A stretch of DNA of 11,931 nt, taken from assembly GCA_905214855.1 (NCBI GenBank), contig CAJMNU010000037.1, forward strand, positions 1 through 11,931. The letters run 5' to 3'. A program made the position numbers and the translations under genes. The stretch is from an uncultured bacterium. Its GTDB lineage: Bacteria; Bacillota; Clostridia; Lachnospirales; Lachnospiraceae. This document shows positions 1 to 6,394 of the stretch, piece by piece. The notes beneath the pieces were generated by a model that ran no database searches, was not told the origin of the DNA, and saw only the letters and a program-made list of their open reading frames with translations. The stretch's first letter is position 1, and each line of letters begins with the position of its first letter.

Positions 1-1
1 A

Positions 2-37
2 GCGACTATACAAAAGTATATTGAGAGTCAGGGTTAA
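2..37 (+). CDS. 3' end of a probable IS200-type TnpA transposase (partial)
   Basis: Only the last eleven codons and a TAA stop lie in the window; they read ATIQKYIESQG. The pattern 'I-x-K/D-Y-I-x-x-Q' near the C-terminus is typical of Y1 (HUH) transposases of the IS200/IS605 family, which cut single-stranded hairpin ends. The hairpin that follows about 20 bases later fits a right end of such an element. The fragment is too short for proof; other proteins can end in a similar helix. The gene would extend left of base 1. Confidence 0.4.
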   Translation, partial: ATIQKYIESQG

Positions 38-56
38 TGGCTAAAGATTCACAAGA

Positions 57-121
57 CTCCTCCCACCACCTGAAGGTAGTGGGAGGAGCCTATGGCAAAC
101 GAAAGGATTTAATTTATGAAA
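57..121 (+). mobile_element. IS200/IS605-like right end with subterminal hairpin (repeat copy 1)
   Basis: A strong hairpin (CTCCCACC...GGTAGTGGGAG) is followed by GCCTATGGCAAACGAAAGGA and TTTAATTTATGAAA. The same block occurs inverted at 1808-1868, with about 51 of 62 aligned positions identical. A hairpin shortly after a TnpA-like stop codon is the arrangement expected for the right end of an IS200/IS605 element. The two-copy repeat is seen directly; the IS assignment is inference. Confidence 0.5.
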
Positions 122-125
122 TGGG

Positions 126-154
126 ACTCCCGGACAATTCAATTGTTCGGGAGT
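126..154 (+). terminator. Strong hairpin upstream of truA, possible terminator or attenuator
   Basis: ACTCCCGGACAA pairs with TTGTTCGGGAGT (one G-T pair) around a short loop, followed by only three T residues. It lies 37 bases before the truA start. It may terminate the upstream transposase transcript or attenuate read-through into truA. The short T-tract makes it a weak intrinsic terminator. Confidence 0.5.
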
Positions 155-190
155 TTGTAGTGTGAGAAAAGAACATAGAAGGGAAAAAAT

Positions 191-940
191 ATGGCAAATT
201 TTAAGATGTTGATTCAATATGAGGGAACACGTTATAATGGCTGGCAGAAACAGGAGTCTACAGATCAGACGATACAGGGAAAGATTGAGCAGGTACTCAC
301 CCGTTTGTATGAGGAAAATATAGAAATCCATGGATCTGGAAGGACAGATGCAGGTGTACATGCATTGGAACAGGTAGCAAACTTTAAAGTCAGTGAGGAA
401 AAAAATAGATATAAAGAAGATGATATTTTAAAATATCTCAATGAATACCTTCCGCTGGATATCCGTATCTATTCTGTAGAACAGGTGGATGAGCGTTTTC
501 ATGCTCGTCTTTCTGCAAAAAGTAAGATCTATGAATATCGGATCGATACTGGAGCAGTAGAAAATGTTTTTTATAGAAGATTTGCTTCAAGGACTGCCGC
601 AGCATTGAATGTGGAACGTATGGAAAAAGCTGCCGCTTTTTGTGTTGGAACTCATGATTTTAGATCATTTTGTGCCAATAAAAAGATGAAAAAATCGACT
701 GTGAGAACAATATATGATATTTCTTTTCATGAAGAAAATCATATTTTGACGATCCGATTTCATGGAGATGGATTTTTGTATCATATGGTCAGGATTATGG
801 TTGGGACATTGATTGAGATTGGAGAGGGAAGAAGGGAAGTGGATGAGATGAAAAAAATCATAGCAGAAAGAGATCGTGGGGCAGCAGGTTACACAGCGCC
901 GCCCCAAGGGTTATGCCTTGTGAAAGTATGGTATACATGA
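191..940 (+). CDS. truA: tRNA pseudouridine(38-40) synthase TruA
   Basis: This cytoplasmic enzyme isomerises uridine to pseudouridine at positions 38-40 of the tRNA anticodon arm. The 249-residue length is normal for TruA. The catalytic motif GSGRTDAGVHA (residues 48-58) carries the nucleophile Asp53, and the N-terminal 'YEGTRYNGWQKQ' strand is also diagnostic. The later 'DFRSFCANK' and 'FLYHMVRIMVGTLIEIG' blocks are the expected conserved C-terminal segments. The ATG is preceded by AAGGG at a spacing of seven bases. The gene converges on the Nudix gene, with 30 bases between the two stop codons and no obvious terminator there. No disruption is seen. In many Firmicutes truA sits near ribosomal protein genes or ecf transporter genes; here its left neighbour is a probable IS end. 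Confidence 0.97.
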   Translation: MANFKMLIQYEGTRYNGWQKQESTDQTIQGKIEQVLTRLYEENIEIHGSGRTDAGVHALEQVANFKVSEEKNRYKEDDILKYLNEYLPLDIRIYSVEQVDERFHARLSAKSKIYEYRIDTGAVENVFYRRFASRTAAALNVERMEKAAAFCVGTHDFRSFCANKKMKKSTVRTIYDISFHEENHILTIRFHGDGFLYHMVRIMVGTLIEIGEGRREVDEMKKIIAERDRGAAGYTAPPQGLCLVKVWYT

Positions 941-970
941 GAGTGTAATGAACTTTGAGAATATAGAAGA

Positions 971-1813
971 TCAGATGGAATGTTTTGGGGGATTTTCAAA
1001 TACAATATACTGCATTCGGTAGTCTCCCCACCAAGTCTGGGGGTGTTCTCCTACAAAATAGTAGGTAGAGAATAAGAGGGATTCTTGATTCCATTTTGCT
1101 GAGATACGCAGCAGCATGTGATCCAATGGAAAGATAAGACCTGTATCTTGTCGGAGCATTAAATAATCCAGCTCTTCCTGAGTAAGACATGCGTTTGCTT
1201 TTTCTTTTTCTGATGGATCAAGACGAAAATAGTAGCAGTCCACATAATAAGCCTTATAACGCTTTTCTTTCCACATATTTTCTACCATATCAATAACTTC
1301 ATCTGCAGTCCATTTGCAGACGGTATTTGAATAATTTTGTACTCCTTGCAAGACTTTATCAAAATAAATACCACCTTGAGCCTGCAATGTGTCTGGTGAA
1401 ATAACTGGATATTTTTCACGGAGGATCATGCGCTGTTTTAGCTTTTCGATGATACAGATATCAGCAGGAAGCCATGAGACACTGTCAAGAGTTTCTCTGG
1501 TAAGCCATTTAGATGATCCGTGTTCCAATAACTTGATCTCTTCTCCTTCTATCATGCTGCAAAGATAACAGTATAAGGTCAGGTGAAAGTCTGGATAATC
1601 ATATTCTGTTATATCAAATAAGCCATTGATCCGGACTGTGATCCCAAGTTCTTCTTGGATTTCACGCAGCAGAGCTTTTTTTGGCCTTTCGCCTTGTTCT
1701 ATTTTTCCACCAGGGAATTCCCAACCACCGCAAAAAGCACCATATCCTCTCTGTGCTGCAAAAATACTGTTGTTTTTTTGAATGATCGCAGCAGCAACTT
1801 TAACATGTTTCAT
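971..1813 (-). CDS. Nudix (MutT-like) hydrolase with an extra C-terminal domain
   Basis: The N-terminal ~130 residues are a MutT/NudG-type Nudix domain that probably hydrolyses oxidised or modified nucleoside triphosphates. The complete Nudix box is visible: G36, E42, R50-E51, E54-E55 and G57-I58 (GGKIEQGE...REIQEELGI). Ahead of it, 'CGGWEFPGG' is typical of the MutT/CTP pyrophosphohydrolase branch. MutT proteins are about 130-150 residues, whereas this one has 280. The remaining ~150 residues (IL-REKYPV onward) contain 'KRYKAYYVDCYYFRLD', 'LTQEELDYLMLR' and a Trp-rich tail, and I do not recognise them. The RBS is AAAGGA seven to eight bases before the ATG. That RBS and start codon lie inside the inverted repeat shared with bases 61-121, so the expression signals may derive from a mobile element. 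The substrate is inferred, not shown. Confidence 0.88.
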   Translation of the reverse strand: MKHVKVAAAIIQKNNSIFAAQRGYGAFCGGWEFPGGKIEQGERPKKALLREIQEELGITVRINGLFDITEYDYPDFHLTLYCYLCSMIEGEEIKLLEHGSSKWLTRETLDSVSWLPADICIIEKLKQRMILREKYPVISPDTLQAQGGIYFDKVLQGVQNYSNTVCKWTADEVIDMVENMWKEKRYKAYYVDCYYFRLDPSEKEKANACLTQEELDYLMLRQDTGLIFPLDHMLLRISAKWNQESLLFSTYYFVGEHPQTWWGDYRMQYIVFENPPKHSI

Positions 1814-1868
1814 AAATAAATCCTTTCGTTTGTCATGGGCGGAAACCCACTACCTTTAGGTGATGGGT
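1808..1868 (-). repeat. Repeat copy 2 (IS200/IS605-end-like), inverted relative to copy 1
   Basis: Read on the minus strand this is ACCCATCACCTAAAGGTAGTGGG, a divergent 5-base stretch, then GCCCATGACAAACGAAAGGA and TTTATTTATGAAA. It matches 61-121 over the whole length with a few mismatches and one-base gaps. Its end contains the ribosome site and first two codons of the Nudix gene. No transposase gene adjoins it, so it is a solo end, a MITE-like element or a shared leader. Confidence 0.6.
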
Positions 1869-1911
1869 AGTTGCCAAATAAACCTCACAGTGTATGATCA
1901 TATTGTTACAG

Positions 1912-1956
1912 AAAAAGCACCAGACTGTATTTTTCAGTTAGAAATACAGTCGGTGC
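1912..1956 (-). terminator. Intrinsic terminator of the SDR gene
   Basis: GCACC-a-GACTGTATTT pairs with AAATACAGTC-GGTGC (one bulged A) across a 9-base loop. On the minus strand the stem is followed by five T residues, about 60 bases past the SDR stop codon. A T-run also follows on the plus strand, so it may be bidirectional, although no plus-strand gene is evident there. Confidence 0.85.
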
Positions 1957-2018
1957 CTGTTTTTTAGTTTTTCTTTAAAAGGAATAGAATCGTGTACTTA
2001 TCGTAAGAAACATCCTGA

Positions 2019-2822
2019 TTATTTAGGCTGCTTGCCGATGTAAGCTAAGATACCACCATCTACATAAAGGATATGACCATTTACGAAGTTGGATGCATCA
2101 GATGCTAAGAATACAGCTGGTCCGCCCAGATCTTCTGCTTCTCCCCAACGTGCTGCTGGTGTCTTTGCAATAATGAACTGGTCAAACGGATGACGGCTTC
2201 CATCTGGTTGGATCTCACGCAGTGGTGCTGTCTGTGGTGTTGCGATATATCCAGGTCCGATACCATTACACTGGATGTTGAATTCACCATACTCAGATGC
2301 AATGTTCTTGGTCAGCATCTTCAGACCGCCTTTTGCTGCTGCATATGCGGATACTGTCTCACGACCTAACTCAGACATCATGGAGCAGATGTTGATGATC
2401 TTTCCGTGACCTTTTTTGATCATGCTCGGGATCACTGCCTTTGCCATGATGAACGGTCCATTTAAGTCGATGTCGATAACCTGACGGAACTGTGCTGCTG
2501 TCATCTCGCACATCGGGATTCTCTTGATGATACCTGCATTGTTTACCAGAATATCAACAACTCCTACCTCAGCTTCGATCTTCTGGATCAGTTCGCCTAC
2601 CTGATCTTCATTGGTAACGTCACATACATAACCATGTGCCTGAATACCTTCTTCTTTGTAAGCAGCAAGACCTTTGTCTACCAGCTCCTGATTGATGTCA
2701 TTAAATACGATAGTTGCGCCAGCGCCAGCCATTGCCTTTGCGATCGCAAAACCGATTCCGTAAGATGCACCTGTAACCAGTGCGATCTTTCCTTCCAGAG
2801 AAAAACTATTTAAATTTCCCAT
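2019..2822 (-). CDS. Gluconate 5-dehydrogenase-type short-chain dehydrogenase (Ga5DH / KduD-like)
   Basis: This classical SDR probably interconverts 5-keto-D-gluconate and D-gluconate, or the related 2-dehydro-3-deoxy-gluconate pair, with NAD(P)(H) in the cytosol. The 267 residues show the cofactor motif TGASYGIG (17-24), an acidic Asp42 at the end of strand 2, NNAG (94-97), and the catalytic tetrad Asn121, Ser147, Tyr160, Lys164 (YAAAK). The stretch 'SMMSELGRETVSAYAAAKGG' and the ending 'DGGILAYIGKQPK' closely match my recollection of the streptococcal Ga5DH, which is stronger than a generic SDR call. The RBS AGGAGG lies nine bases before the ATG. A TATAAT-type -10 box (2849-2854) and a 15-base dyad at its -35 (2869-2883) suggest local repression. 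It is divergent from an FAH-family hydrolase, consistent with a sugar-acid pathway. KduD is the main alternative. Confidence 0.88.
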   Translation of the reverse strand: MGNLNSFSLEGKIALVTGASYGIGFAIAKAMAGAGATIVFNDINQELVDKGLAAYKEEGIQAHGYVCDVTNEDQVGELIQKIEAEVGVVDILVNNAGIIKRIPMCEMTAAQFRQVIDIDLNGPFIMAKAVIPSMIKKGHGKIINICSMMSELGRETVSAYAAAKGGLKMLTKNIASEYGEFNIQCNGIGPGYIATPQTAPLREIQPDGSRHPFDQFIIAKTPAARWGEAEDLGGPAVFLASDASNFVNGHILYVDGGILAYIGKQPK

Positions 2823-2848
2823 TGCTTTGAACCTCCTCGTTCCCTTAT

Positions 2849-2883
2849 ATTATACTCTTTGATAGGTTAGATATGAAATATCT
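2849..2883 (-). promoter_or_regulatory. SDR promoter overlapped by a palindromic operator candidate
   Basis: On the minus strand a perfect TATAAT (2854-2849) lies 17 bases from a weak -35, TTCATA (2877-2872). The perfect inverted repeat AGATAT-GAA-ATATCT (2869-2883) covers that -35, where a repressor would block polymerase. A cognate regulator is not visible in the window. Confidence 0.5.
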
Positions 2884-2933
2884 ATATCTGTTTTATATTT
2901 TATCATATTTTTTAAAAAACGCCAATAAAATTA

Positions 2934-2962
2934 TGGAAATCTGTCTTTAAAAATTGTATAAT
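2934..2962 (+). promoter_or_regulatory. Promoter of the FAH-family gene
   Basis: A perfect extended -10 element, TTGTATAAT (TATAAT at 2957-2962), lies 17 bases after a poor -35, TGGAAA (2934-2939). Transcription would begin near 2969, giving a leader of about 45 bases. This start point rules out the longer reading frame that begins at 2961. Confidence 0.6.
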
Positions 2963-3014
2963 GGGGGAAAATGTGAGTAAAAATCTGATTATGACAAATA
3001 AAAGGAGGGTGCGT

Positions 3015-3914
3015 ATGAAACTATTGACATATAAAGAAAATGAGAGCAGCAAAGAAAAATTGGGTGTATTGGATCAGAGTGAACAATGGGTATATCCGCT
3101 TTTGTCTTTAGGAATTGAATATCAGGCGATGGCAGAGTTAGTTTCTGCGATCCGTGATGAAGAAATGCATAAGTTAGAAGAAGCGTGTGCAAAATCTCCA
3201 GAAACTGTTACAGGAGCTGTCCGTGTTGAAGAGATTCATCTTCTTGCACCGATTCCAGTTCCAGCTCAGGATATTGTCTGTCTGGGAATCAATTATATGG
3301 CTCATGCTGAAGAGTCTGCACGTTTCAAGAATGAAAAATTTACAGGGGAGCGTCCCCATGCAGTTTATTTTTCAAAACGTGTCAATGAATGTCTGAAACC
3401 AGATGGAATGATCCCTTCTTATCCGGGATTTGTGGAAAGTTTGGATTATGAATGTGAACTTGCAGTTATTTTGAAGAAAGATGCAAAGAACGTGCCTGCT
3501 GATAAGGCAAAAGACTATATTTTTGGTTACACTATTTTAAATGATGTCAGTGCAAGAGATATTCAGAACCGCCATAAACAGTGGTATTTTGGAAAAAGTT
3601 TAGATGGATTCTGTCCGATGGGACCTTGGATCGTGACTGTAGATTCTTTAGAATTTCCACCTAAAGTTTCCGTGACTACTCATGTGAATGGGGAACTTCG
3701 TCAAAATGCGAACACCAAAGATCTGATTTTTGGATTGGAACATATTATCAGTGAGTTATCAAAAGGAATGACATTAAAGGCGGGTACTATCATTTCTACA
3801 GGCACACCATCTGGTGTAGGAATGGGATTTACGCCTCCTAAGTTCCTGAAATCAGGGGATGTTGTGGAATGCAGTATTGAGGGCATCGGAACTTTGAAAA
3901 ATACAGTAGAATAG
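3015..3914 (+). CDS. Fumarylacetoacetate hydrolase (FAH) family protein
   Basis: A metal-dependent hydrolase or decarboxylase of the FAH superfamily, acting on 2-keto/1,3-diketo acids in the cytosol. The 299-residue protein has the expected blocks in order: 'VCLGINYMAHAEE' (88-100), the metal-binding 'DYECELAV' with Glu146 and Glu148, 'NDVSARDIQ' with Asp177, 'GKSLDGFCPMGP' (193-204), then 'GTIISTGTPSGVG' and the C-terminal 'VECSIEGIGTLKNTV'. I chose the ATG at 3015 because AGGAGG stands six bases before it. An upstream in-frame ATG at 2961 sits within the -10 box. The substrate cannot be told: acylpyruvate, 2,4-diketo-3-deoxy sugar acids and oxaloacetate are all family substrates. The divergent SDR suggests a sugar-acid route, as in non-phosphorylating fuconate/rhamnonate degradation, but that is inference. 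Confidence 0.9.
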   Translation: MKLLTYKENESSKEKLGVLDQSEQWVYPLLSLGIEYQAMAELVSAIRDEEMHKLEEACAKSPETVTGAVRVEEIHLLAPIPVPAQDIVCLGINYMAHAEESARFKNEKFTGERPHAVYFSKRVNECLKPDGMIPSYPGFVESLDYECELAVILKKDAKNVPADKAKDYIFGYTILNDVSARDIQNRHKQWYFGKSLDGFCPMGPWIVTVDSLEFPPKVSVTTHVNGELRQNANTKDLIFGLEHIISELSKGMTLKAGTIISTGTPSGVGMGFTPPKFLKSGDVVECSIEGIGTLKNTVE

Positions 3915-3920
3915 AGATTA

Positions 3921-3978
3921 GGATATCAAAGAATATCAAAAAATCTTAAAGAATCTTAAAGGATATCAAAGAATATCA
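3921..3978 (+). repeat. Six tandem 10-bp units after the FAH stop codon
   Basis: The sequence reads as successive decamers: GGATATCAAA, GAATATCAAA, AAATCTTAAA, GAATCTTAAA, GGATATCAAA, GAATATCATT. The first two units recur as the last two. The period equals about one helical turn and each unit ends in an A-run, so the A-tracts are in phase. It lies between the FAH stop codon and its terminator. Confidence 0.8.
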
Positions 3979-4022
3979 TTTGAAAAAGGACATTAAATGA
4001 TAGCAACATAAAACATGAAAAG

Positions 4023-4066
4023 AAAAATTCCCGAACAGATCAATAAGTTTGTGTCGGGAATTTTTT
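4023..4066. terminator. Bidirectional terminator between the FAH gene and the permease
   Basis: AAAAATTCCCGA (4023-4034) pairs perfectly with TCGGGAATTTTT (4054-4065) around a 19-base loop, with T-runs on both strands. The flanking genes converge here, so it serves the plus-strand FAH gene and the minus-strand permease gene. Confidence 0.9.
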
Positions 4067-4102
4067 GTATACAAGATATGATTTTTATGTTGTTGTTTGA
4101 TC

Positions 4103-5437
4103 TTATCTATCGATTTTTTTCAATTCCATGTCTTTAGGAAGTGTCAAGTTTAAAAGAATAGCCACAATGAAGACAACTGCTACGACATTGGAAGCAAAGA
4201 CTGACTGTAAAATTTCAGGGAAAATATGCCAGATATCTGTTTCACTTGCTGCTGTAAATCCAATTCCAATGGAAAGTGACAATGCTGCAATGGTAATATT
4301 TCTCTGTGTAAATCCAGCTTTGGAAAGCATTTCAATACCAGAAGTCAGGATTGTTCCAAACATCATGATCGTACAGCCACCCAGTACAGACTCTGGGAGA
4401 GAAGCAAAAAAGTTGCCGATCGGAGGAAGCAGTCCGGCTAAAATCATACAGGCTGCACCAGTCATAATAGTAAATCGGTTTACTACTTTGGTCATTGCGA
4501 TCAATCCAACATTCTGAGAAAATGATGTAACAGGAGGACATCCTAAAAGAGATGAAAATGCGGATGCATAGCCGTCACAAGCCAGAGAGCCGGTGATCTC
4601 TTTTAAAGAAATTTCACGTTTTAGACCACTGGATGCCATTGCTGTCGTGTCCCCGATGGTTTCAGCAGCTGATACCAGAAAAATGATAGCAACGGAAAAA
4701 ATAGCTCCCAGATGAAATTCTGGCATATAAGGAAGGAATTTTGGAAAGGCGATCATTCCTCCGGATAAGATAATGGAAAGATCTATTTTTCCCATAAAAA
4801 TAGCTACAATATAGCCTACGATCAGTCCAACAAGAACAGAAAGTTGTTTGAGATATCCTTTTGCCTTGATATTCCAGATCAGGCAGGTCAGTAAGGTGAT
4901 CGTGCCAAGCAGAAGATTCTGTGCAGAACCGAAATCTTCTGTGTAGCCGCCGCCAAATGATCTTGCACCCACAGTAAACAGGGAGTATCCGATTGCTGTT
5001 ACAACAGAGGCAGATACGATAGGCGAAATGATTTTTTTCCAGTATTTTGCCAGAAGACCTAAAGTACCTTCTATGATACCTCCGACTAAAACAGCACCAA
5101 TGACTGCGGGATATCCATAGTTGGCTGCTACAGTACTGAGAATGGTCACAAACGTAAAGCTCACTCCCATAACAATAGGAAGACCAGACCCAATTTTCCA
5201 TATAGGGTATAATTGGATCAAAGTTGCAATTCCGGCAATAAACATTGCATTTTGAAGAAGAATGGCAATCTCAGCCTGACTAAGACCACCTGCTGCTGCA
5301 ATGATTGTTATGGGAGTCAGGTTGGATACAAACATCGCTAAGATGTGCTGGAGTCCGAATGGGATAGCCTTCATAATCGGAACACGTCCATCCAGATTAT
5401 AAATGTTTGCCACATTTTGGCTCTGTTGGTTTTTCAT
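4103..5437 (-). CDS. NCS2-family nucleobase permease, xanthine/uric acid type
   Basis: An integral membrane symporter (NAT/NCS2 family) that imports a purine base, most likely xanthine or urate, with a cation. The 444 residues form about 14 hydrophobic helices. Family signatures are visible: Gln30-His31 in the first helix ('LQHILAMFV'), Glu259 in 'SAAETIGDT', Asp288 in 'CDGYASAF', and the NAT motif QNVGLIAMTK with Gln308-Asn309. These correspond to the Glu, Asp, Gln and Asn known to matter in E. coli XanQ. The uracil branch (UraA) is less likely but possible. The 153-base leader shows no purine-riboswitch core that I can recognise; instead it has a dyad at 5483-5505. The gene shares strand with the upstream YitT gene, and no strong terminator separates them. 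The RBS is a GGAAAGGA-like stretch about 8 bases from the ATG. Confidence 0.92.
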   Translation of the reverse strand: MKNQQSQNVANIYNLDGRVPIMKAIPFGLQHILAMFVSNLTPITIIAAAGGLSQAEIAILLQNAMFIAGIATLIQLYPIWKIGSGLPIVMGVSFTFVTILSTVAANYGYPAVIGAVLVGGIIEGTLGLLAKYWKKIISPIVSASVVTAIGYSLFTVGARSFGGGYTEDFGSAQNLLLGTITLLTCLIWNIKAKGYLKQLSVLVGLIVGYIVAIFMGKIDLSIILSGGMIAFPKFLPYMPEFHLGAIFSVAIIFLVSAAETIGDTTAMASSGLKREISLKEITGSLACDGYASAFSSLLGCPPVTSFSQNVGLIAMTKVVNRFTIMTGAACMILAGLLPPIGNFFASLPESVLGGCTIMMFGTILTSGIEMLSKAGFTQRNITIAALSLSIGIGFTAASETDIWHIFPEILQSVFASNVVAVVFIVAILLNLTLPKDMELKKIDR

Positions 5438-5458
5438 AAGTACATTTCCTTTCCTTTT

Positions 5459-5505
5459 TAAGTATACTTTTGGTAGTATAAGTTTTTACTTATATATAGT
5501 AAAAA
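5459..5505 (-). promoter_or_regulatory. Dyads in the permease leader, operator or alternative hairpins
   Basis: TTTTTACT (5483-5490) and AGTAAAAA (5498-5505) form a perfect inverted repeat around TATATAT, which may contain the -10 region. Two further stems share bases 5477-5480 and exclude each other: TATAAGT/ACTTATA (5477-5494) and TATACT/AGTATA (5463-5480). This could be a repressor site or an RNA switch; neither is established. Confidence 0.35.
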
Positions 5506-5590
5506 TCTTCTTTTTTAGTTTACAGGAAAAAATGAGTTTGTCCAGACCCAAAATGTTTTTTATAAGATTTAAAAATACAATCTATTTATG

Positions 5591-6238
5591 TTACATATCC
5601 AGATTTTGAGATAGATCCATTGTTTTAACAGGCTTAGGAAGTTTTATTTTTTGGATGATACCAATGATCTGTCCCGATAATATTACTGTCAGAAGAGAAT
5701 ACATGATCTGATGTAATGGTATATAGCTAAGAGACATTAACAAGACAATAAGATCACTGATTAAGTAAATCCATTGGATGTCTACAGGAAGTACTTTGGA
5801 TAGGCTCATGGCAAGAGCATCATCTCCTGTAGGAGCACCACCAATCCGCACACAGATTCCGATACTAATACCTACGAATAAAGCTCCAACTACAGCTGCC
5901 AGAAGTGGCATCTCAGCAATCTGAGGAAACAGAGGATCAAATTGTTCAAATATTCCATAGAAACCGGAAAACCCTATTGCTGAGATAAAAGAAAATACAA
6001 GGAATCGTTTTCCAAGAAGTTTCCATCCTAAAAGATAACATAATGATGTTAGAAGAAAACCGGAAATGGATGGGGAAATATCAAACCAATGTTCAAGAAG
6101 AAGTGTCAGTCCTAAAATACCTCCTTCCGTAACATGAGATATGGAATGGACATTATAAAGCCCAAAGGCAAGCAAGGCACTTGCGCCTAGTAAAAGCAGT
6201 ATAGAAGATACTTTAATTTCTTTAAAAATAGAACGCAT
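5591..6238 (-). CDS. YitT-family integral membrane protein
   Basis: A multi-pass membrane protein of the YitT family (YitT_membrane, formerly DUF161); the substrate is unknown. The 215 residues give about six hydrophobic segments (roughly 11-30, 55-72, 80-95, 110-130, 153-172, 178-197). The family hallmark 'GGAPTGDDALAMSLSKV' lies near 133-149, with 'VTEGGILGLTLLLEHW' (36-51) earlier. The C-terminal DUF2179 cytosolic domain found in longer YitT proteins is absent, so this is the short form. The ATG has AAAGGA eight bases upstream. The gene is divergent from a MerR/BmrR-like regulator and carries a MerR-type promoter, so it is probably the direct target of that regulator. A role in small-molecule efflux or uptake would fit but is inference. 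Confidence 0.88.
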   Translation of the reverse strand: MRSIFKEIKVSSILLLLGASALLAFGLYNVHSISHVTEGGILGLTLLLEHWFDISPSISGFLLTSLCYLLGWKLLGKRFLVFSFISAIGFSGFYGIFEQFDPLFPQIAEMPLLAAVVGALFVGISIGICVRIGGAPTGDDALAMSLSKVLPVDIQWIYLISDLIVLLMSLSYIPLHQIMYSLLTVILSGQIIGIIQKIKLPKPVKTMDLSQNLDM

Positions 6239-6271
6239 TTTTGATTTCCTTTCTTTTTTTATCTTAAAATT

Positions 6272-6302
6272 AGTATAAACTCTAGTATAATACCAGAGTC
6301 AA
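6272..6302 (-). promoter_or_regulatory. MerR-type promoter and operator driving the YitT gene
   Basis: On the minus strand TTGACT (6302-6297) is followed by a 19-base spacer and TATACT (6277-6272). The spacer holds the dyad ACTCTGG-TATTATA-CTAGAGT (6279-6299). Over-long 19-20 base spacers with a centred dyad are the mark of promoters that MerR-family proteins activate by untwisting DNA. A MerR gene lies divergently next door. Confidence 0.85.
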
Positions 6303-6318
6303 GCAGAAAATGATAGAT

Positions 6319-6346
6319 TTGTCATTCTATTCTAAATTACAATAAT
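6319..6346 (+). promoter_or_regulatory. Putative promoter of the merR-type gene
   Basis: TTGTCA (6319-6324) is followed by a 16-base spacer and AATAAT (6341-6346), each one base from consensus. It starts 17 bases from the MerR dyad, so it may be only weakly autoregulated. Confidence 0.45.
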
Positions 6347-6394
6347 AGTTGAGATTAAAAACATAGCTTTATGAGAAGTGAAAGGGATGTGTTT

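Noticed and set aside
32..166. Open frame reading on from the TnpA-like end through the hairpins
   Set aside because: It spans two strong hairpins and has no ribosome site; likely chance coding potential of structured DNA.
2961..3014. 18-codon N-terminal extension of the FAH-family protein
   Set aside because: The upstream ATG lies in the -10 box and has no RBS; AGGAGG six bases before 3015 sets the start.
5438..5590. Purine riboswitch before the permease
   Set aside because: I could not find the conserved loop pairs or the P1 stem pattern; only small A/T-rich stems are visible.
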